64,000 nt of DNA from Zoroaster sp. YZ-2022 (GCA_029582265.1 CM055817.1:31849097-31913096), one strand, 5' to 3'; shown: positions 1 through 12,475, counted from the stretch's first letter. The notes: a model not told the origin generated them from the sequence alone. Numbers and translations: made by a program.

Positions 1-111
1 TCGACTTCAGAGCCATAAATCAGAAGGCAACCAAGTGATACGCTTGAATAACCGAGAACTTTCGTGAGTCACACCAGGCTAATTTAAGACCAGGCCAAGA
101 CCGGGTTATTT

Positions 112-430
112 ATGCATTTGGGCCTTAGTGATTTTGTTGAACTGACTGGTGATTATTTAAATTCTATGATTAATATTGCAACGAGCAATATCCATGTCAG
201 TGATTTTGTTGAACTGACTGGTGATTATTTAAATACTATGATTAATATTGCAACGAGCAACATCCATGTCAGTGATTTTGTTGAACTGACTGGTGATTAT
301 TTAAATACGATGATTAATATTGCATCGAGCAACATCCATGTTAGTGATTTTGTTTAACTGACTGGTGATAATTTAAATACTATGATTAATATTGCAACGA
401 GCAACATCCATGGTACTGATTTTATTGAAC
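112..430 (+). repeat. 72-bp minisatellite, about 4 copies
   Basis: This is a tandem array of a 72-bp unit whose core reads GAACTGACTGGTGAT followed by TTTAAAT. The unit length is a multiple of three, so the array stays open on both strands without being a gene. The same satellite occurs at 2756-2990, 5016-5090 and 9617-10670. Confidence 0.9.
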
Positions 431-882
431 TGTGACTGGTGATGATTATTGCATCGGTTTTGGGATAAAGAGGAATCCATTTCAGAAGTTTAAAATGGTC
501 TGGGTCTTCGGCAAATGGTCTTCGGCAACAAAAATCCGCCGTAGGATTGCTTTTTGATGCCACTCTAAACGTTTGTTGTGTTTGTTTTTGCTACATTAGT
601 AGGATACTCTCGAACAAAGTGACATTTAGTAAATGTTTGTGCACGCGAACCATTGGTACGGGTGGTTCGTGCACAAAACCCGTGTGGACCAATGAGTGAT
701 AAGTGACTCTAGCTCGTGTACGTTAACCGTTGGCCATGTACGTTAACCATTCCTCAGGTCTGAGAACAAAACAAAATAGCCCAGGCTTGATAGGGTTCAG
801 GAAAATCTAAGAAAATTTACGAAAATAACAAAATAAACGGGCTTTAACTAATGTCAAACTCTACTTTGTTTTCCAATACTAG

Positions 883-954
883 ATATCTGCAGAACAACAC
901 AATCAGTGAACTTGCATCAGGAACATTTGATGGTCTACAAAGCCTCGCCTACTT
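883..954 (+). CDS. LRR exon (unit A1) of LRR-GPCR gene
   Basis: A 72-bp internal exon lies between an AG acceptor at 881-882 and a GTAAGT donor at 955. It is symmetric in phase: its first base finishes a Leu codon and its last two begin one. It encodes one 24-residue leucine-rich repeat, beginning YLQNNTISEL and containing the FDGLQ motif. It would form one turn of the extracellular ligand-binding solenoid. The 5' end of the gene lies before the window. Confidence 0.85.
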
Positions 955-2755
955 GTAAGTTGTAATGACATGAATTTCAATCACATATAATCAAGGCACC
1001 GTTATAATTTTACTGAAGTTACATCTTACGGCAAATCTGTTTTCATGAAATGCGATTGTTATATTTGCAAAACTTAATATTTGTATTAATTTTGTAAGTA
1101 AATACTTGTCCTACACTGTAACACTTGTCTATGGAGACAATATGCGACCGAACATTTGCAACAACGAGATGCAAAAACAGCCTCTGCAGAATTGTAGCTC
1201 ATAACACGGTGTTTTTAAAATGACATGAGAGAAAAATGCATGAAACCAGCCAACATTTCGTTTAGACTGTCATTTACGTTGATGTCGAAATAAAAGTACG
1301 AAGATCGCGTTTGAACCGCTATCGTGCAATGTACGGTTCGCGAATGGCTACCGGCTGACTTTGGCTTTCGGTGTTCCCACCGGGAACGATCCTCAGGAAT
1401 GTTTCTAGAGCAATGCATTCCCGCGTGTTCTAAGTGGAATCTTCCCATGGGAACACCGTGGCGTTCCACGGACTGTTCACGTTTGCCCAGAGGAACACGT
1501 CTGACGGCGAAATATTATGCCGGAGAGCTGTTTTATTCCAAATTGTAAACTTAGTTTGTCAGTCGACCTTTTAATTCTTGTCTTGCCCATTTGCAACCGT
1601 CGTTGAGGACTCCTACAGTTTTACACTTATGGTCCGTGTACCAGTCTGTGAATTCGGGGAATTGTTGTTTTGCTTGCTGAAATATCGCACGAATCACTTC
1701 TCGGTTGATTTGTGGTATTTGACATTTTTTGTTATTCTCGTCGCGCGAGTTTCTTGTCACATTCTGACGGGCAAGTTCATCTTTCGGGATTTCTCTCTTC
1801 AGCAAATTAAGACATCCAAAAAATAAAAATGTCATAATTTCTCTTTCTCCCCATTTTCTCCCTCCCATCATCTTCATAATACATAATTTAAGACCTGCCT
1901 AAGCAAACACAAAATTAATTAATAAATGTGGATTTCTTCATTGAAGGTAGCCAAAGATACATCACGTTTTACTTTGATTCAAATTGTCATTAACAAAAGC
2001 AAATTAGTTCACAAATAAAATATATCAGTATTCTATAATTATGTGCTTCACTTATGAAAAACGGAAACCAAAACTACTATGCCAAAGAAATTCGAAATAA
2101 ATGCGTAATTTAGATACAGCTGAAATGTGCATCCATGTTCAAATTTTCATTTGTAAACTGTACATGTTCAGTGCAAAGCATGTGGAATATTATTCGTCGC
2201 AAAAAAAGTAGCTTTTACAGTAGTATTTTAAGACGATTTGTCTACGCCGGTCCCCAACATATAGATGTATTATGTTTCCGCGTAAACTTCGGAGACCTGG
2301 GAAGTTGTGGCGCTTGTTTACGCCGATACAGGCGAATTTACCAAGGAGAATTATATTTGTATGTACACACAGCCAAATAGTCGCTGATTTAGGCGCTAAG
2401 ATTCATACAATTATTAGTTTGTTACCAGGTATGTGCATCCTAATGTTATGTGCTGGGACTCAAGACCTATTAACGTGTGCATGTTATCAACGGAAAGTTA
2501 CACAGAAAAGTCATAAAAGGGGTGAAGAAATAGTCTAAATTAAACCAAAATCGAAGTAACTGGCATCTCTGCTACTCTCCAAAATAGCTAGCCAGCGAAT
2601 AATCCTTTAACAATAGTGACTTATCCGATTAGCCAGTCTTTTGTTCGACTTCAGAGCCATAAATCAGAAGGCAACCAAGTGATACGCTTGAATAACCGAG
2701 AACTTTCGTGAGTCACACCAGGCTAATTTAAGACCAGGCCAAGACCGGGTTATTT

Positions 2756-2990
2756 ATGCATTTGGGCCTTAGTGATTTTGTTGAACTGACTGGTGATTAT
2801 TTAAATTCTATGATTAATATTGCAACGAGCAACATCTATGTTAGTGATTTTGTTGAACTGACTGGTGATTATTTAAATTATATGATTAATATTGCAACGA
2901 GCAATATCCATGTTAGTGTTTTTGTTGAACTGACTGGTGATAATTTAAATAATATTAATTGCAACGAGCAACATCCATGTTAGTGATTTC
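2756..2990 (+). repeat. 72-bp minisatellite, about 3 copies
   Basis: Three somewhat diverged copies of the 72-bp unit at the same position in unit A2 as the array at 112-430 in unit A1. The last copy is shortened. Confidence 0.85.
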
Positions 2991-3215
2991 ATTGAACTGT
3001 GACTGGTGATGTTTTTTGTTATTAATTATTGCATCGGCTTTGGGATAACGAGGAATCCATTTCAGAAGTTCAAAAATGGTCTGGGTCTTCGTCAAATGGT
3101 CTTCGGCAAAAAAATCCGCCGTAGGATTGCTTTTACTATGCCACTCTAAACGTTTGTTGTGTTTGTTTTCGCTACATTAGTTGGATACTCTCGAACAAAG
3201 TGACTTTTAATAAAT

Positions 3216-3260
3216 GTTTGTGCACGCGAACCATTGGACCAATGGTTCGCGTGCACAAAC
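3216..3260. repeat. Perfect 20-bp inverted repeat (hairpin)
   Basis: The arms at 3216-3235 and 3241-3260 are exact reverse complements separated by five bases. The equivalent positions in the other type-A copies (about 635-675 and 10885-10930) keep only an imperfect version. This is likely a structural feature of the repeat unit; no function is evident. Confidence 0.8.
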
Positions 3261-3483
3261 GGGTGGTTCGTGCACAAAACCCGTGTGGGCCAATGAGTGA
3301 TAAGTGACTATAGCTCGTGTACGTTAACCGTTGGCCATGTACGTTAACCGTTCCTCAGGTCTGAGAACGAAACAAAAAAGCCCAGGCTTGATAGGGTTGA
3401 GGAAAATCTAAGATAATTTACGAAAATAACAAAATAAACGGGCTTTAACTAATGTCAAACTCTACTTTGTTTTCCAATCCTAG

Positions 3484-3555
3484 ACATCTGCAGAGCAACA
3501 AAATCAGTGAACTTGCACCAGGAACATTTTATGGTCTACAAAGCCTCGACTACTT
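3484..3555 (+). CDS. LRR exon (unit A2) of LRR-GPCR gene
   Basis: A 72-bp phase-2 exon flanked by a TAG acceptor and a GTAAGT donor. It is homologous to the exon at 883-954. It encodes one LRR beginning HLQSNKISEL with FYGLQ in the conserved F-x-x-L position, and splices in frame to the other LRR exons. Confidence 0.85.
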
Positions 3556-5015
3556 GTAAGTTGTTATGACATGAATATCAATTACATTATAATCAAGCCA
3601 CCGTTATCATTTTACTTAAGTTACATCTTACGGCAAATTTGTTTTTATGAAATGCGATTTTTATATTTGCCAAACTTAATATTTGTAAGTAAATACTTGT
3701 CCTACACTGTAGCACTTGTCTATGGAGGGCAATATGCGACCGAACATTTGCAAAAACGAGATGCAAAAACATCCTCTGCAGAATTCTAGTTCATAACACG
3801 GTGTTTTTAAAATGACATTACAGAAAAATGCATAAAACCAGCCAACATTTCGTTTAGACTGTCATTTACGTTGATGTCGAAAAAAGTACAAAGATCGTGT
3901 TTGAACAGGTATCGTGCAATGTACGGTTCGCGAATGGCTACCGGCTGACTTTGGCTTTCGGTGTTCCCACCGTGAACGATCCCCAGGAACGTTTCTAGAG
4001 TAATGCATACCCATATGTTCTTGGTGGAACTTTCCAATGGGAACACTATGACGTTCCACGTACCGTTCACGTTTGCCCAGAGGAACACGTCTGACGGCGA
4101 AATATACTTGATAAAGTATGAACATCATGTTTACATTACGAATTTGTTTCTATGCGACACAACGGAATCAGAGGCATGTTTACAGATCAGTTGTTGAATG
4201 TATATCTGGATTTATCAACACACCATGCTAATGGAATGGATTGTATAGGCCTAATAAGAACATATGGGACATTTATTTTCTAATAATTAAAATATTGCCC
4301 CCACTGTAACATGGTGAATATTACCGATGTATATGTGCTGTAATGCAGTGTTTCTAATCATATTTCGTGTTCTTGTCTTGCATATGCAACCAATAATTAT
4401 CAGTAAAATATGCACCCAAAACATTTGATTATATACTCAAGCTCAATGGCTCGTCATCAATTTCAATCTATCAGGAACCGCAATATTAGGGAGGGTAGAT
4501 CATTTCGTTTGGGATTTTCAACTTAAATTTAGTCCATAATACCAGAACCACTTAATTGTGTATGGATTTTATGATTTTAGATACTTCTACATATAGAAGT
4601 ATATAATATGGTATAAATGTTTGTTCAAAATTTTGGGTACATCTACATAATTATCTTATAAGTGTGTGTGCCAAGTTACAAATGTGCACATCATTTCGTT
4701 AGGGAGTTATTTTTTTTAAATGTCCATTGTTTTAGTCCATACAAGCGGAACTGATTAAATTTGTATAGATTTTATGACTTTAAATATATGTACATATTAG
4801 GACAAATGTTTGTGAAAAACATGATAGATCAATAATCAGCAATATATAATCGCATTTATTTAAAGCGGTTTTCGAATGATGTTTTTCGATCTTATTTTCA
4901 GAAAGGGTTTACTACAATTGGCTGGGGCAATCTGTTATTCCAAAGTTAAGATAATGAATTGGTATGACACTGACGTAATTCTGATTTATGGCTGACATGG
5001 ATTATTTGAGACATG

Positions 5016-5850
5016 GAGTCATTTAAATACTATGATTAATATTGCAACGAGCAACATCCATGGTACTGATTTTATTGAAATGTGACTGGTGATGTTTTTG
5101 TTAATTATTGCATAGGTTTTGGGATAAAGAGGAATCCATTTCAGAAGTTCAGATATGGTCTGGGTAACGTTACTTGTTAATGTACGAATGGTATATTATT
5201 ATTCACAGGTCTCACTGTCGTGAAAATTTCGGTAAAACAAATCCATCGTAGGATTGCTTTTACTATGTCACTATAAACGTTTGTTGTGTTTGTTTTCGCT
5301 ACATTAGCCGGACACTCTCGAACAAAGTGACATTTAATAATAATGTTTGTGCACAAAACCCGTTTGCCTATAGCTCATGTACGTTAACCGTTGGCCATGT
5401 ACGTTAACCGTTCCTCAGGTCTGAGAACAAAAGAAAAAAGCCCGGGCTTGACAGGGTTTATAAAACTGTAAGGAAATTTGTGAAAATAACTAAATAAACG
5501 GGCTTTAATTAATGTCAAACTCTACTTTGTTTTCCAATCCTAGATATCTGCAGGGCAACAAAATCAGCGAACTTCTACCAGAAACATTTGATGGTCTAAA
5601 TAACCTCCGGATATTGTAAGTTGTAATGTCATGAATTTCAATCACAAGAATCAAGCCACCGATTTCTCTTTACTCAAGTTACGTCTGACGGCAATGTTGT
5701 TTTGATGAAATTCATATTGTATATTTGCCTATCTAAATAGTCCTATATGTATTCATTTTGTAAGTAAAATACATGTCCCACTGCAGCACTTGCCTGTATA
5801 GGTCTGTATCGACGGAACATTTGCAAAAAACGAGATGCAAAATGAAACAC
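5016..5850 (+). repeat. Type-A segmental duplication, copy 3 (left part)
   Basis: Homologous to the minisatellite-to-exon part of copies 1 and 2, but with only one 72-bp satellite unit and several small indels. It carries LRR exon 5544-5615. Homology fades near 5850, where a LINE fragment interrupts it, and resumes at 8282. Confidence 0.75.
5544..5615 (+). CDS. LRR exon (unit A3) of LRR-GPCR gene
   Basis: A 72-bp phase-2 exon with an AG acceptor at 5542-5543 and a GTAAGT donor at 5616. It encodes an LRR beginning YLQGNKISEL with FDGLN at the conserved position. It is more diverged than the two upstream type-A exons but open, with both splice sites intact. Confidence 0.85.
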
Positions 5851-6150
5851 TGCTTCTGTATATAGTATTTATAATGGGAGTTCTGGACCACCCCCTCTTT
5901 TGAGGGGTCTGTGTAACATGTGGGGCCCACCCCCAACCGTTGGGACCTCAGCCATTGTTTAGCCAAATCTCAACCCAAATGAAATCAAGCCCCACGTAAA
6001 ATCAGTATACAAAGATCTTTACTCATCTGCCCCCACCTCCGAATTAGCCGAAAATACCATTCTCAAAGACCTCTAGATCGAAGTGACGCTGACAACCTAG
6101 ACCGAGAGTTTTCTCTAGACGAGCTCGACGTCGTCAGGAAACAGCTCGAA

Positions 6151-6600
6151 ATGGCAAAAACTCCCGGTCTGGACGGAATCTCCTCTGAATTCTATCAGTG
6201 TTTCTGGTCCATTCTTAAACACGACCTTCTCTCTGTTCTCATCGATTCTATTTCTTCCCAATGTCTTCCTCTCTCCTGCAGAAGAGCTGTTCTTTCTCTC
6301 CTCCCCAAACAGGGAGACCTTCTAGACATCGCCAACTGGCGCCCAATCTCACTTCTTAACACATATTACAAAAATGTTGCCAAGGTCTTAGCCAATAGGC
6401 TCAAAACAGTCATAGCAGACGTCGTTCATCAAGACCAAAGCTACTGTGTCCCAAAGTGGTCCATTTATGATAACGTTAACCTCAATCGAGACACCATAGT
6501 GTACGCCAATACCACTGACACTCCTCTAGCAACATGTAATCTTAATCAAAAGAAAACCTTTGACAATATAGATCACGACTATCTCTTCAAAAACATTTAA
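6151..6600 (+). pseudogene. LINE reverse transcriptase fragment
   Basis: An open stretch of 149 codons with RT hallmarks of Tx1/L1-type LINEs: a PGLDGISSEFY segment, then an NWRPISLLN segment and KVLANRLK, and near the end a degraded form of the catalytic AFD region (KKTFDNIDHDYL). Translation breaks at 6600. The YADD catalytic box appears downstream in another frame near 6800-6820, so the polymerase is inactive as it stands. Confidence 0.8.
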
Positions 6601-7926
6601 TGTATGGGATTCGGCGATCGCTTCATCAGCTTCGTACGAGTCCTATACACAAACACAGAGACACTTATCAAAGTGTCCTCACCCACCTCCCCCTTTTCCT
6701 TTCAGAAAGGTATCCACCAAGGGTGCCCTCTATCCGGTGCCCTCTAACTCAACAACCACGGTCTTCCGCTACCAAACAGTAACAGTCTTCTTACAGTCTA
6801 TGTCTATGCAGACGACATTTCCATCTTTATCACCTCAAATCAAGGTTTTGACATATTCCATGAAGTATATAATCTCTACAGCCAAGCCTCTTCCTCTTCC
6901 CTAAATCCCCAAATCCCCACAAATGCCAAGGGTTATGGGTCGGAGCGTGGACTTCCCGAAGTGACTGTCCATTAACATTTTTAATTATAATAACGAAGGG
7001 CTTAAGTTCCTTGGAGTTCATCTTGGAAACACCAACCGTTACATACAAAAAAATTGGCACACCTGCAAAACAAAACTTCAGAAAACCTTTGCCCAGTGGA
7101 AGGGACTTTCGGAAACCCTATCCTTTAAAGGCAAAGTCATCATAGCAAATCAATTAGCATCCTCCCGCCTTTTTCACTGCCTAGCTGTTCTTTCTCCCCC
7201 ACAGCACATCGTTGATGAACTTCAAGAAACCATAATAAACTATTTCTGGTCAGATAAAAAACACTGGCTCAACAAAAAATCATTTTTCAGCCTACCGAAC
7301 ATTTTCAGGTTGTCGCTTCTCCAACGCTTTCTCAACAGACACCTCACCCTGCTTACCAAATGTTCTCCTTTTTCCTTCATAAATACGGGAACCTCAACCA
7401 AGATTTCCAGCTCTTTCTTACAACAATAAATCTCAAAAAGTGTATAAATATTCCTACCTTTTATTGTGAAATTCTCCAAGTATGGACAATTTCCAAAGCT
7501 CACCTCGTCATACGACCTGATTCTTTTGAACTTCTTTGTAACTTACCTTTAAATAGTTATCTTATCCAGGACACCGACATCCATGATGAAGCGCACCTCT
7601 CCCCTTGACTCTTGGCACATGGTATAACATTAATCGGGCATTTAATAAACCTTTCTACTGGAGAATGGCTATTCGCCGAACAACTGGAGGAGAAACACAA
7701 AATGCCAGCGTCGCGTTGAGTGTCACTCAGATCCTTTCAATCAGACTTCCACAAAATTCAACAGTGTCTTTAACAAATCATGCCACTTTCGTTCAACATT
7801 CATGGTTTAGTCTCTTCCTACTGAGCTCCGTCAGACAGCTTACCCACTTTCCAGACCCTTTCCCGGACTTCATAATACCCCAGACATCAACGGCAACACA
7901 GAATCTTCAATTCCGAACTGAACTCC

Positions 7927-8281
7927 TTGCCAGTATCTCGCTGGCAAGACATATTTCCAGAACCTATGCCTACAATACCATGGAAAGAAATTTACCGCCT
8001 TCCAACAGCCAAAAAAGAAGGCGACATACAGTTTCGTCTACTCTACAAAGTTCTTCCATCTCTGACAGTTCTACATCACATCGATCCTTCATACTCACCA
8101 GACTGCGGCTGGTGTGGGGAAAGGGGAACACTTCTGCACCTCTTCATCAAGTGTCCAGCCATCCAAACCTCCCTCGACCTCCTCCACAACCCCCTCAACA
8201 AACTATTTCCCGATGGAAAACTAACTTTCGATCACTATTGGTGTCTTATAACGTGTGCCAAGAATCGACCGAGAGAAAACG
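7927..8281 (+). pseudogene. LINE ORF2 C-terminal zinc-knuckle fragment
   Basis: This frame encodes a segment containing CGWCGERGTLLHLFIKCP, the Cys/His cluster found after the RT domain of Tx1/L1 LINE ORF2 proteins. It runs out of LINE sequence at about 8281 and into host repeat sequence, so the tail of the apparent reading frame after that point is not LINE protein. Confidence 0.7.
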
Positions 8282-9237
8282 GACCGTTCACGTTTGCCCA
8301 GAGGAACACGTCTGACGGCGAAATATACTTGATAAAGTATGAACATCATGTTTACATTACGAATTTGTTTCTATGCGACACAACGTAATCAGTGGCATGT
8401 TTACAGATCAGTTGTTGAATGTATATCTGGATTTACCAGCACACCATGCTAATGGAATGGATTGTATAGGCCTAATAAGAACATGTGGGACATTTATTTT
8501 CTAATAATTAAAATATTGCTTCCACTGTAACATGGTGAATGTTACCGATGTATATGTGCTGTAAAGCAGTGTTTCTAATCATATTTCGTCTTCATATTTC
8601 GTCTTCATTTAATTATATACATCAAGCTCAATAGCTTATCATCAATTTCAATCTATCAGGAACCTCAATATTAGGGAGGGAGGGAGGGAGGGAGGGAGGG
8701 TACATCATTTCGTTTGGGATTTACAACTTAAATTTAGTCCTTAATACCAGAACCACTTAATTTTGTATGGATTGTATGATTTTAGATACTTATACATATA
8801 GAAGTATATATGGTATGAATATTTGTTCAAAATTTTGCGTACATCTACATAATTATCTTATAAGTGTTTGTGCCAAATTACAAATGTGCACATCATATCG
8901 TTAGGGAGTTATAGTTTTTTTTTTCTTCCATTGTTTTAGCCCATAATAGCGGAACTAATTAAATTTGTATGGATTTTATGACTTTAAATATATGTACATA
9001 TTAGGACAAATGTTTGTGCAAAACATGATAGACCAATATCAGCAATATATAATCGCATTTATTTAAGCCGGTTTTCGAATGATATTATGATGTTTTTCGA
9101 TCTTATTTCAGAAAAGGTTTACTACAATTGGCTGGGGCAATCTGTTATACCAAAGTTAAAATAATGAATTGGTATGACGCTGACGTAATTCGGATTTATG
9201 ACTGACATGGATTATTTGAGACATGGAGTCATTTAAT
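8282..9237 (+). repeat. Copy of the 4060-5015 segment
   Basis: Starts with the same GTTCACGTTTGCCCAGAGG stretch as 4066 and stays collinear with 4060-5015. It represents the right part of type-A copy 3 after the LINE. It includes a (GGGA)n run at about 8674-8702. No gene is seen here or in the unique stretch 9238-9600. Confidence 0.8.
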
Positions 9238-9616
9238 AATTATACTTGTGACAAACTCTTCGACCGCATAGGAGTTGGCCAGTGTAGGACATGGTAGTGT
9301 GTGAAGGAAAAATGTAAAAATAACGTTTTCATCACGTGACACAGAATGTTCTTAGGTGTAGATAATTAAACGCTCAGATTTAAATATTTTTGAAAGGCAG
9401 AAATGTTTAAAACCAAAATAATTCTTAATAAACAGGTGTATGATTGGAAGGTTCTAGGAGCCAATATTTATGTATCTGTTATTTTAGTGTGAGAACGGCC
9501 TTCTGTCACTAAATGGGGCGGGGGGAGGGGCTTGTTGCAAAGGAGTGTCTTAAGATGGTCCTGTTATGTCTGTAGTGTATATAACTTACTCAAAATCGTT
9601 GATAACTTAAATACCT

Positions 9617-10670
9617 ATGATTTATTATATTACATCGAGCAACATCCATGTTAGTTATATTGTTGAACTGACTGGTGATAATTTAAATACTATGATTAAT
9701 ATTGCAACTAGCAACATCCATGTTAGTGATTTTGTTGAACTGACTGGTGATAATTTAAATACTATGATTAATATTGCAACTAGCAACATCCATGTTAGTG
9801 ATATTGTTGAACTGACTGGTGATAATTTAAATACTATGATTAATATTGCAACTAGCAACATCCATGTTAGTGATTTTGTTGAACTGACTGGTGATAATTT
9901 AAATACTACGATTAATATTGCAACGAGCAACATCCATGTTAGTGATTTTGTTGAACTGACTGGTGATAATTTAAATACTATGATTAATATTGCAACGAGC
10001 AACATCCATGTTAGTGATTTTGTTGAACTGACTGGTGATAATTTAAATACTATGATTAATATTGCAACGAGCAACATCCATGTTAGTGATCTTGTTGAAC
10101 TGACTGGTGATAATTTAAATACTATGATTAATATTGCAACGAGCAACATCCATGTTAGTGATTTTGTTGAACTGACTGGTGATAATTTAAATACTATGAT
10201 TAATATTGCAACGAGCAACATCCATCTTAGTGATTTTGTTGAATTGACTGGTGATAATTTAAATACTATGATTAATATTGCAACGAGCAACATCCATGTT
10301 AGTGATCTTGTTGAACTGACTGGTGATAATTTAAATACTATGATTAATATTGCAACGAGCAACATCCATGTTAGTGATTTTGTTGAACTGACTGGTGATA
10401 ATTTAAATACTATGATTAATATTGCAACGAGCAACATCCATGTTAGTGATTTTGTTGAACTGACTGGTGATAATTACTATGATTAATATTGCAACGAGCA
10501 ACATCCATGTTAGTGATTTTGTTGAACTGAATGGTGATAATTTAAATACTATGATTAATATTGCAACGAGCAACATCCATGTTAGTGATTTTGTTGAACT
10601 GACTGGTGATAATTTAAATACTATGATTAATATTACAACGAGCAACATCCATGGTACTGATTTTATTGAA
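9617..10670 (+). repeat. 72-bp minisatellite, about 14.5 copies
   Basis: The largest array of the 72-bp unit, highly homogeneous. Because 72 is divisible by three and the unit lacks stops in one frame on each strand, long reading frames appear on both strands (9617-10486 plus, 9655-10437 minus). I regard both as artefacts. The array lies in an intron of the LRR-GPCR gene. Confidence 0.95.
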
Positions 10671-10996
10671 CTGTGACTGGTGATGTTTTTATTAATTATT
10701 GCATCGGTTTTGGGATAAAGAGGAATGCATTTCAGAAGTTCAAAAATGGTCTGGGTCTTCGGCAAATGGTCTTCGGCGAAAAATCCGCCGTAGGATTGCT
10801 TTTACTATGCCGCTCTAAACGTTTGTTGTGTTTGTTTTCGCTACATTAGTAGGATACTCTCGAACAAAGTGACTTTTAATAAATGTTTGTGCACGCGAAC
10901 CATTGGTACGGGTGGTTCGTGCACAAAACCCGTGTGGGCCAATGAGTGATAAGTGACTATAGCTCATGTACGTTAACCGTTGGCCATGTACGTTAA
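10671..10996 (+). repeat. Truncated type-A unit ending at A/B junction
   Basis: Continues from the minisatellite with type-A sequence (compare 430-760) but stops at about 10996. There GTACGTTAA joins directly to type-B sequence starting ATCTAGTTTAC. The LRR exon expected about 130 bases further on is missing, so this copy was truncated by recombination. Confidence 0.75.
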
Positions 10997-11499
10997 ATCT
11001 AGTTTACAATTTTGGTAAAATGTTTGTAAATTCATCCTAAATAATAATTAAGATGTATGTATAAAAACAACCTGTAAATGTAATTGTGTCTCGATCATGA
11101 AAACTTGTGGAAATGCATTCATCCTGTTCGTAATCATTGTAACGTGTGATGTCTGTCTTCAGATGACAGAAATTAAATTTGGAAATTATGTTATTACTTT
11201 TACCTAAACGATAGCACCCAAGACAGAAATATTTCAATTGATGTTTGATACCATCATCAACTTAACACAAAGTAAGTTTTCTGTTAAACTGTCATCATAT
11301 ATATTATTTTGGGATTACCAATAGTGTCTAATGGCGACATTATAAGTATTAGAATCACAGTATGACTGGTCTAGCCTTTATACAAGAAGTTCGCACGTTA
11401 CATTGTGTGAACAACTATGTTATGTACAAACTAGAGGACTACCCGTTATTATTAATTTATTGAGAAGTCATCCCTACTTAGTTTTTTTTCTAATTTGAG

Positions 11500-11571
11500 A
11501 TGGCTTGACAACATAAATATAAGTCAATTTGCACTAAGAATATTTGATGGTCTACACATACTAATTATTTA
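11500..11571 (+). pseudogene. Decayed LRR exon, unit B1
   Basis: Sits after a pyrimidine-rich tract and AG acceptor. The exon frame is still open and LRR-like: it starts WLDNINIS and contains FDGLHIL at the conserved F-x-x-L position. The expected GTAAG donor now reads TATAAAG, so the exon should not be spliced in. It is probably a second ancestral LRR exon of each type-B unit. Confidence 0.7.
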
Positions 11572-12403
11572 TAAAGTGCAAATAGGCAATAACTAGCAAC
11601 AAAATAGGTTTGACTGAATCTGTTTTCACTACTTTATTTCTTAAAACGACACAACGTAATGAGCAATATATTTTCGCAGATCAGTCGTTTAATTTATACA
11701 AAAGTTATTATTCTCATCAACTAATAGGGACATTTGTTTTATTATTAATTCCTCACACTGTCACACTTGTCATTGGTGTAAATCATGCTTTAAGTCGGAC
11801 ATATTTTCTCTGTTAGTTTGTTGCTTTATTAAAAAAAAAAATTTTCGTTTTATCATCCAAGTTTTAATAAGTACCTGATTGGTAATTTAACGTTTGCTTT
11901 GTTTAACATGTTGATTGTCTATGTGTAACGATGGCTTGAACTTATTCGTCACTATGGAATAAAATGTGGATGCCTATTCGTCACTTCAGCACACGCATAG
12001 CGTATAGGCCTATACTTTCTTATTCGTCGTTATGCTTATAGTAATGAGCAATGTATTTTCACAGATCAGTCGTTTAATTTATACAAATGTTATCATTCTT
12101 GTCAAATAATAGGGACATTTGTTTTATTATTTTATTCCTCACACTGTCACACTTGTCATTGGTGTGCAGTGTGTCTACAGACACTGTGTTTAAATGTTGA
12201 TGCTCTTAAGTATTGTGTATCGAAATTCCGTTGTGATTATATTTCTATATAATTTATTCAGGCACAATTATTTCTCATAGTTTAACGGATCCATCATATT
12301 TAACCAAGTATGGTTTCCGGAAAATCTACGAACATTGGTGAAAATAACCAAATTAACTTGATTTAACAAGATGTTTTAACCCTTCTTTGTTTTATCATAT
12401 TAG

Positions 12404-12475
12404 AGACCTCTCCAACAACCAAATCAGTGAAATTTCATCCGGAACATTTGATGGTCTACAACGGCTCAAATACTT
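12404..12475 (+). CDS. LRR exon (unit B1) of LRR-GPCR gene
   Basis: A 72-bp phase-2 exon with a TTAG acceptor and a GTAAGT donor. It encodes an LRR beginning DLSNNQISEI with FDGLQRL, a good match to the LxLxxNxI consensus. It is the first intact type-B exon and differs from the type-A exons in starting DLS rather than YLQ or HLQ. Confidence 0.88.

Larger units (their letters stand above)
1..2644 (+). repeat. Type-A segmental duplication, copy 1
   Basis: The first ~60 bases recur almost unchanged from 2645, giving a ~2.64-kb repeat period. The unit holds a short run of the 72-bp minisatellite, a GC-rich hairpin-like block near 640-680, one LRR exon at 883-954 and intron sequence. Homology to copy 2 is close to about 1520. 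The 1530-2644 stretch has no clear partner in the window, and I see no gene in it. The unit is intronic DNA of the LRR-GPCR gene. Confidence 0.85.
2645..5015 (+). repeat. Type-A segmental duplication, copy 2
   Basis: A near-identical repeat of bases 1-1520, containing LRR exon 3484-3555. It is followed by a block (about 4060-5015) that recurs at 8282-9237. Apart from the exon it holds only intron sequence and minisatellite, and I see no independent gene. Confidence 0.85.
5950..8281 (+). mobile_element. Tx1/L1-like LINE fragment, decayed
   Basis: An insertion of about 2.3 kb in a type-A unit. The right junction is sharp at 8281, because the following sequence matches 4060 onward; the left edge is approximate. 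It carries reverse-transcriptase and C-terminal zinc-knuckle sequence of the Tx1/L1 clade, spread over several frames with stops. No poly(A) tail or target duplication is visible, so it may be an internal LINE fragment brought in by rearrangement. Confidence 0.75.

Noticed and set aside
7605..8315. 236-codon plus-strand frame
   Set aside because: Overlaps the LINE in a different frame from the recognisable zinc-knuckle segment; Ser/Pro-rich translation without family features.
9655..10437. Long minus-strand reading frame with repeated hydrophobic segments, looking like a multi-pass membrane protein
   Set aside because: Complement of the same minisatellite; an artefact of a unit length divisible by three.
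9617..10486. Long plus-strand reading frame of 289 codons with 24-residue repeats
   Set aside because: Produced by the 72-bp minisatellite, which is open on both strands; no splice or coding evidence.
112..10670. CRISPR-like array (regular repeats)
   Set aside because: Units are directly tandem without unique spacers, and the DNA is animal.
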